The notes under the pieces are model-generated. The model was not told the origin of the DNA, did no database searches, and was given only the letters and a program-made list of their open reading frames with translations. 56,460 nt of DNA, taken from contig PAND01000003.1 in NCBI GenBank assembly GCA_002707525.1, positions 21,155 to 77,614 on the forward strand, read 5' to 3'. Every line of letters begins with the position of its first letter. The first letter of the stretch is position 1. This document shows positions 51,774 to 56,460 of the stretch, piece after piece. This stretch comes from Flavobacteriales bacterium (GTDB lineage: Bacteria > Bacteroidota > Bacteroidia > Flavobacteriales > Schleiferiaceae). Position numbers and translations under genes: made by a program.

Positions 51774-54629
51774 TTAAATAGAGTAGCGGAAAGTAAGTTT
51801 AAACGTTCTTCTAGGCGCCCAACGTGAGAAGTATGGGGAGAAGCTATTATAACTGACAAAAATTCTATCTCTAGTATCGTCAAGTATATTGGTAATTCCC
51901 ATTCCCAATTGGTATTGGCGATCCTTCCCAAACCTTTGCATGAGGTTGAAGTTTAAGCTATGAAAAGGCACTTCAAAAACGTCAGGGTTATCTGCAACAC
52001 CTACGATATAGAGTTTTTCTCCTTGGACATTGTAGAAAAGACCGCCTTGAAGACCTTTTTTAGAGTTGTTATAATTCAATCCAATATTAACCATGTAGGG
52101 GCTTTGTCCTTGCATAGGACGAAGTTTATCAATTACTTCACCTATACGCGCTGATACTACTCTAGCCTCATATTCTGTAGAATCACGTGTTACGGCCGAA
52201 TAGATGTACGAGAAGTTAGAATTGATTTCGAAGTTGCTAAGTCTCATAAATCCAAGATTCTTACGCACTTCAAATTCTAGCCCCGCAACGGTAGCATTCC
52301 CTACGTTACGCGGTTGGAAGTTTGACGGTGCAGCAGCAGAATAGGCTACGAGCTCGATTGGATTTTGGAAATATTTGTAAAATCCGGAGAGAGCAACAGT
52401 TTGTCCGCCTTCAAAGAAGTATTCGTAGCGTGCATCTAGGTTGCTGATTATGGTGTTTTGAAGGTCAAGGTTACCAATGAAGGTAATGCCCGTCAATACA
52501 TCTTCAATCTGTGCGGCCGATTTCTCTTTAAACGAAGGGCGCGCTACTGTGCGGAAGGCACCTAGTCTAAGGTTACTATTTTCGTTGACGCTATAGATAA
52601 AGTTTGCTGTAGGAAATAGGTTGAAGTTGTTCAACACGGGTTCCCAGTAGTAATTCAAACCTGTACCCGGTGCAGCAGCTTCTTGCTGATCTACACCAGT
52701 GTAGAATTGGTCGTAGCGCTCTAAGCGAAGACCTACAACTACTTTCATTAGTGCGTTGATGCTGAACTCCTCATTTACGTACGTCCCAAAATCACTTTGG
52801 ATACCTTGGTAGGCGTTGTTTGCCTCATAGTTACCACTGTAGTAGGTACCAGCGTCTGTTCCTACGTTCCAGATATAGCCATTTGACAGGAGGTCGTCCG
52901 CATTGCCTGAAAGGGCGGGTAGGTCTCCCATTGATTTAGTGCGCAATTGGTAGCGCAAGATTTCGTAATCACGGTATTTGAAAGTATAACTCGCTCCGTA
53001 TTTAAATTTTGCATCGCGTCCGCGTACCTCATGGCTGCGCGTCACATCAATGCGGTTAGAAAGATTGAATTCATTCAGGTTACGCCATATTCTATTCGGG
53101 AAACCCGTTTCACCCGGTGCAATAACAAAGGCGTTGTCTTCCGTACGGAAAGAGGTTGATCGAATGTCTTTGTCCGCGATGCGGCTAAAAGTTGGCGCTA
53201 TTCTCCAGTCCACCTTTAAGGTATTGTCTTTGCGGCTGTGCTGTCCGTTGAAAAGGGCAGAGGTAATGGAGCGCTCCGAATATTCAAGGTTGTCTCTTAA
53301 ACCTTCAAAAGAATTTTCGATAGAGGCAGTCTCCATAAATCGGCCCGTGCGTGTCTCACCATTCTGCAAGTGCATCAAGGTAAATCTATACTTATCGTTG
53401 TCATCCTTCATGGAGTATCCGAAAAGACCGCTCATGAACACATTGTTCACGGCCAGAGATCCCTTTTGGGTGCGGTCTGCAAGTAAGTTGTATTGGTTAG
53501 GAAGATTTCCTTTGCGGTAGAAGTTCTGCTCGTACATGCGCGTTGAATCACCGCCCATACTACCATAGAAGTTGGTGTTCGCTTTGTAAGAGAATGATCC
53601 GTTGTATCCGATGGTTTTACCGTTGTTCTTTTTGATTTGGTTACCGCCGCTTATGCCCAATGAGCCATTTACGGGCATCAATCTCGATTGCGCCGCCAAA
53701 ACAGGAGCGAAGCTTTGGGTAAGCTCTGTGGTTATTGGGTCGTCCAAAGCAGGGTTTGGAATGCCGCTGTAGATGTATTGGTTGGGTAATGGGTTGGTTC
53801 TAAAACCGCTATCGAATCCTAAGAAATCGGTCATGGAACCTTGATGACCCAGTCCTTGAATAAGGTGCATGCCCGGCGTATAGCCCAACGAAGAACTAAT
53901 ATTCAATGTCTTTTTAGTAGGAAAATCGACCAATTCAATATTGACAAGACCTCCAGAGAAATCTGCGGGTAAATCTGCGGTGAGTGTTTTAAGTACCACA
54001 ATATTTTGAAGGATGTTTGTTGGGAAAATGTCCATCTGCAGCGAGTTACGGTCAGGATCTAATCCAGGAATATCCATACGCATTAACTGCGTCTTCGTGT
54101 AACGGTCACCTAGTCCGCGAACAAACACATATTTGCCACCTTGAATACTAACACCAGGTACACGGGTTACAGCAGCGGCAGCATTACCGTCACCAACGCG
54201 TTTGAAATTCTGTGCGGAGATGCCATCCATCACCGTAGCACTCTTCTTTTTCACGTCTAAAAGGGCACTTTCTGTATTCCGCATAGCAGATGCTGTCACG
54301 GTGACTGTCATCAATTCATTGGTAGAAGGCATGAGGCGGAGGTTTTCAAAAACAGTGACTCTACCTGCTTCAACCTTTACACCAGAGATGGTTAAGGTGG
54401 CTAAACCTAGAAAGCTGACTTCTACATCATACGTGCCTGGTTCCAAGCTCAATTCAAAGTTCCCGTCAAAATCTGTAAAAGCCACTGCTCCAACAGAAGG
54501 AACTTGCGCACTGGCATAAAAAAGAGCTTCACTAGTTTCGTTCTCATAAACCGTTCCGCGGATGATACCATTCTGCGCGTAAGAAAGAATACTAAAAAGA
54601 AGTGCCGTAAATAGCGCTTTGATTTTCAT
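51774..54629 (-). CDS. TonB-dependent outer-membrane receptor
   Basis: 951 aa from the ATG at 54629; a GTG 11 codons upstream is open but would lie before a clear signal peptide (about 1-19, ending LSYAQ). A carboxypeptidase-regulatory-like domain (about 20-105, GTVYENETSEALFYASAQVPS) is followed by the plug domain (SAQNFKRVGDGNAAAAVTRVPGVSIQGGKYVFVRGLGDRY). The 22-strand barrel ends in aromatic-rich strands (NILDDTRDRIF ... FKLTFRYSI). It probably imports a ligand using energy from TonB (13509). No SusD gene is adjacent; instead a beta-helix lipoprotein gene lies upstream, and a PhoB-like regulator beyond it. The ligand is unknown; phosphorus or metal limitation is a guess from context. Confidence 0.92.
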   Translation of the reverse strand: MKIKALFTALLFSILSYAQNGIIRGTVYENETSEALFYASAQVPSVGAVAFTDFDGNFELSLEPGTYDVEVSFLGLATLTISGVKVEAGRVTVFENLRLMPSTNELMTVTVTASAMRNTESALLDVKKKSATVMDGISAQNFKRVGDGNAAAAVTRVPGVSIQGGKYVFVRGLGDRYTKTQLMRMDIPGLDPDRNSLQMDIFPTNILQNIVVLKTLTADLPADFSGGLVNIELVDFPTKKTLNISSSLGYTPGMHLIQGLGHQGSMTDFLGFDSGFRTNPLPNQYIYSGIPNPALDDPITTELTQSFAPVLAAQSRLMPVNGSLGISGGNQIKKNNGKTIGYNGSFSYKANTNFYGSMGGDSTRMYEQNFYRKGNLPNQYNLLADRTQKGSLAVNNVFMSGLFGYSMKDDNDKYRFTLMHLQNGETRTGRFMETASIENSFEGLRDNLEYSERSITSALFNGQHSRKDNTLKVDWRIAPTFSRIADKDIRSTSFRTEDNAFVIAPGETGFPNRIWRNLNEFNLSNRIDVTRSHEVRGRDAKFKYGASYTFKYRDYEILRYQLRTKSMGDLPALSGNADDLLSNGYIWNVGTDAGTYYSGNYEANNAYQGIQSDFGTYVNEEFSINALMKVVVGLRLERYDQFYTGVDQQEAAAPGTGLNYYWEPVLNNFNLFPTANFIYSVNENSNLRLGAFRTVARPSFKEKSAAQIEDVLTGITFIGNLDLQNTIISNLDARYEYFFEGGQTVALSGFYKYFQNPIELVAYSAAAPSNFQPRNVGNATVAGLEFEVRKNLGFMRLSNFEINSNFSYIYSAVTRDSTEYEARVVSARIGEVIDKLRPMQGQSPYMVNIGLNYNNSKKGLQGGLFYNVQGEKLYIVGVADNPDVFEVPFHSLNFNLMQRFGKDRQYQLGMGITNILDDTRDRIFVSYNSFSPYFSRWAPRRTFKLTFRYSI

Positions 54630-54663
54630 AGAGTTTACGCTTCGTTTCAAAGTGCAAAACACG

Positions 54664-54697
54664 AAAAAAGGTTCGAAACCAATGTCTCGAACCTTTT
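54664..54697 (-). terminator. Intrinsic terminator after the beta-helix lipoprotein gene
   Basis: AAAAGGTTCGA / TCGAACCTTTT, a perfect 11-bp stem (54666-54676 with 54687-54697), loop of 10, followed on the minus strand by a T-run. It ends about 35 bases before the receptor start codon. Confidence 0.9.
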
Positions 54698-54731
54698 AAT
54701 CTTCCTTTAACTTTATGTTAATTACCTGCTC

Positions 54732-55940
54732 TTAGAAAGCACCTTTCATTGATGCATAGGTCCAAGAAAGCTTACTTTCATCGGCACCAACTGTAGGAGC
54801 AGTAACCACTGTAGCGAATGTTGTTGGGTCCCAAGCTGAAACAGCCCCTGATTTGTCCATAAATACTTCAGCAACCGTTTTCCCTGCCGTATAATTGGTC
54901 ATGTCTATTTCAATTGAGGAGAAGTTCAACAAACCGTTTTCGAAATTGTAAGCGCCACCCGTTTCATCAATTTCCCAGTCACCCGCATCGTTAAATCCTG
55001 TGATGTAGATGTTCTGAACGTTACCCATTGCTGAATCGCGGAAGTCAGCAATTTCCGCGCTCATACCGTAGAGGGTTCCATTAGTAGCAGTAAAACCAGC
55101 ACCCGTTGCGCCTTCTGGACCATCTACTTCCATGCCGTGATCAGAATCTGGACCTGCAATGTATACGAAGTTATCTATTGTACCTGAATAGGCTTGGTCA
55201 ATATCGTAGGCATCATCACCTTGCGCCCAAACAACAATGTTAGAGGCATTGACAGAGCCGCCGAAGAATTCTACGCCGTCATCCACGTTTGCTACTACTT
55301 CGATATGGTTAACTACTGTGGCAGAACCAACACCAGCTAGTGTAATTCCGTTAATTTCATTACCGTCACCAATCAAGGTACCGCCGTGGCGAACACTGAC
55401 GTATTCGATTGAACCAGAATTATCTGCTGCATTTGTGCCGCCATAAACAGCGTAGGCCTCGTTTGCAGGAAGACCTTCAATAAGTGCAGTCGCTGCATCT
55501 GCTGAAATGGGTGCATAACCTAACACGATTAGACCGCCCCAAAGACCTGCATCTGTTTCATCAAGGTTGGTGCCTGCTTGCTCGCCCACGGTGATGTTGT
55601 CTAAAATCGATGTCATAATGATTGGAGCACTTTCAGTGCCCTGTGCATCAATCATACCACCTTGAGCGATAATCAAAGTGGATGCATTTGCACCGTCTCC
55701 TTCTTTACCTTTAATAATCGTTCCAGGTTCAATGGTAAGTTCTACTCCTTCGGGAACAACAACGCGACCGTTTAGAACGTAGATAGAATCTCCACTCCAA
55801 GTTTCATCGGTGCTCAGCACTCCAGATTTGTTCACTTCGAGTGAATTGTTGATTGGGTTGTTTCTGTCACCATCGTTGTTGTCACATGAAATGGCAATTA
55901 AGCTGAGGACAATTGCGGGCAATACGTTGTAAAATTTCAT
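54732..55940 (-). CDS. Lipoprotein with right-handed beta-helix repeats
   Basis: 402 aa from the ATG at 55940; the frame is open to 56018 but only 55940 gives a proper lipoprotein signal (MKFYNVLPAIVLSLIAISC, lipobox Cys19). The mature protein is acidic and consists of short strands with Gly/Asn/Asp turns (GRVVVPEGVELTIEPGTIIKG, GGMIDAQGTESAPIIMTS, AQGDDAYDIDQAYSGTIDN), the pattern of a right-handed beta-helix. Similar Bacteroidota proteins are common beside TonB-dependent receptors, often misnamed as transporters; their function is unknown. It is presumably outer-membrane anchored and may capture the ligand for the receptor downstream. Its upstream region is shared with the divergent PhoB-like regulator. 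Confidence 0.85.
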   Translation of the reverse strand: MKFYNVLPAIVLSLIAISCDNNDGDRNNPINNSLEVNKSGVLSTDETWSGDSIYVLNGRVVVPEGVELTIEPGTIIKGKEGDGANASTLIIAQGGMIDAQGTESAPIIMTSILDNITVGEQAGTNLDETDAGLWGGLIVLGYAPISADAATALIEGLPANEAYAVYGGTNAADNSGSIEYVSVRHGGTLIGDGNEINGITLAGVGSATVVNHIEVVANVDDGVEFFGGSVNASNIVVWAQGDDAYDIDQAYSGTIDNFVYIAGPDSDHGMEVDGPEGATGAGFTATNGTLYGMSAEIADFRDSAMGNVQNIYITGFNDAGDWEIDETGGAYNFENGLLNFSSIEIDMTNYTAGKTVAEVFMDKSGAVSAWDPTTFATVVTAPTVGADESKLSWTYASMKGAF

Positions 55941-56134
55941 TTTGTGGTTTTTTGTTTCCCCAAAAGAACGTCGCCAAAGTTGTCTAGATGTTAAGGAATA
56001 ATGACAGTTCAGTAACACTGGTTTTCATAATGATTATACTTAGGTAAACAGATTGTTAAGTCAGTTTTTCTGTCTGATTTAAGTAGATATTAGAGGGAAA
56101 TAAAACAACGTGAACCTTAAAAATTATTTCTCCC
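55941..56134. promoter_or_regulatory. Divergent intergenic region with inverted repeat
   Basis: 194 bases between the beta-helix lipoprotein (minus) and the PhoB-like regulator (plus). An imperfect inverted repeat TTAAGTCAG-N9-CTGATTTAA (56056-56082, 8 of 9 pairs) lies in it, as does a CTGTCAT half-site on the minus strand (56007-56001), which resembles the E. coli Pho box half-site. On the minus strand CAACTTTG (one mismatch to TAnnTTTG) sits about 35 bases before the lipoprotein start. No gene is seen here. Confidence 0.45.
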
Positions 56135-56460
56135 ATGACCAATTTAGAGCCAAAAGTTCTAATCGTTGATGACGATGTTGACATCTTAGAATTTGTAACG
56201 CTCAATCTTTCCAACGAAGGGTTTAAAGTATATACCGCATCAAATGGTCTTGAAGCAATTCAGCGAGCTACAGACATCGCTCCTGATTTAATCATCTTGG
56301 ATGTCATGATGCCCGAAATGGATGGTGTTGAAGCATGCATTAGACTTCGAAAAATTCCAAGCCTTGATGATACCGTTATCGTTTTTTTATCAGCGAGACA
56401 TGAGGATTACTCCCAGATTGCAGGGCTAAATGCGGGTGCTGACGATTACATCACCAAACC
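56135..56460 (+). CDS. PhoB/OmpR-type response regulator (truncated by window edge)
   Basis: 108 codons from the ATG at 56135 to the edge; the output domain is outside. The receiver domain is typical: the acidic pocket in VLIVDDDVDILEF (D12-D14), the phosphoacceptor in LIILDVMMPEMDG (D56), the conserved Ser in VFLSARHE and the DYITKP end. The long acidic start and YxTKP end match PhoB-type members. In this phylum a PhoR-like kinase usually follows. It faces the lipoprotein-receptor pair, which makes a regulatory link likely but unproven. Confidence 0.85.
   Translation, partial: MTNLEPKVLIVDDDVDILEFVTLNLSNEGFKVYTASNGLEAIQRATDIAPDLIILDVMMPEMDGVEACIRLRKIPSLDDTVIVFLSARHEDYSQIAGLNAGADDYITK

Noticed and set aside
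1-56460. CRISPR array, tRNA/rRNA genes, insertion sequences, prophage
   Set aside because: No repeated spacer pattern, tRNA cloverleaf, rRNA sequence, transposase or phage structural gene was recognised by eye; gaps between genes are too short for most of these.

Overview
This window looks like a core chromosomal segment of a Flavobacteriales-type Bacteroidota. The signs are a full-length SprA type IX secretion translocon, secreted proteins with type A and type B T9SS sorting tails, Omp28 and DUF6029 proteins, mevalonate-route isoprenoid genes, promoters of the TTG-N17-23-TAnnTTTG kind, and almost no Shine-Dalgarno sequences. Coding density is very high and no gene-free stretch exceeds about 200 bases. 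I saw no rRNA, tRNA, CRISPR array, insertion sequence or prophage.

Layout. 1-3104 (minus): Omp28-like secreted protein, TlpA-like thioredoxin and a DUF6029 protein cut by the window edge. 3206-3883: small T9SS-sorted protein. 3988-14213 (plus): ruvA-sprA-gcvH-vanZ followed by two tandem tonB-type genes, an order I recall as typical of flavobacteria. 14286-22749 (plus): cysQ, cyoE, two heme-copper oxidase subunit III genes, subunit IV, SCO, DUF420, a small Cys-X-X-Cys membrane protein, then TolC, an HlyD-type adaptor and tsaB. 22741-25322 (minus): tag and a YyaL-like protein. 25417-27647: a PiT phosphate permease with an apparent one-base frameshift. 27675-34039: M20 dipeptidase, Wzx-like flippase, glycosyltransferase and a large type-B-sorted surface protein. 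34043-38156 (minus): the overlapping run queD-fabD-mvaD-mvk-ubiA. 38216-40263 (minus): ACP phosphodiesterase, single-domain response regulator, purS and pssA. 40293-48212 (plus): lnt, lpdA, pabB, tilS, dsbD-like and a YopX-like orphan. 48254-50000: tyrS and a small secreted protein. 50012-55940 (minus): hypothetical, LuxE-like protein, TonB-dependent receptor and beta-helix lipoprotein, facing a truncated PhoB-like response regulator at the right edge.

How the genes work together. SprA exports the sorting-tail proteins found here (Omp28-like, 3206-3883, 31829-34039). The two TonB proteins could energise receptors such as the one at 51774-54629. The cyoE-to-small-CxxC block builds and matures an aa3/caa3-type oxidase whose subunits I and II are outside the window. 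The queD-fabD-mvaD-mvk-ubiA run makes isoprenoid precursors next to a UbiA prenyltransferase.

I did not find an obviously new multigene system. The observations most worth checking are: a tyrosyl-tRNA synthetase whose HIGH signature reads G-V-G-N, so the catalytic histidine is absent; a perfect 12-bp inverted repeat whose right arm begins exactly at the start codon of the first tonB-type gene; the single-base frameshift in the PiT permease; face-to-face promoters that appear nearly leaderless between pssA and lnt; and start codons placed directly behind intrinsic terminators.
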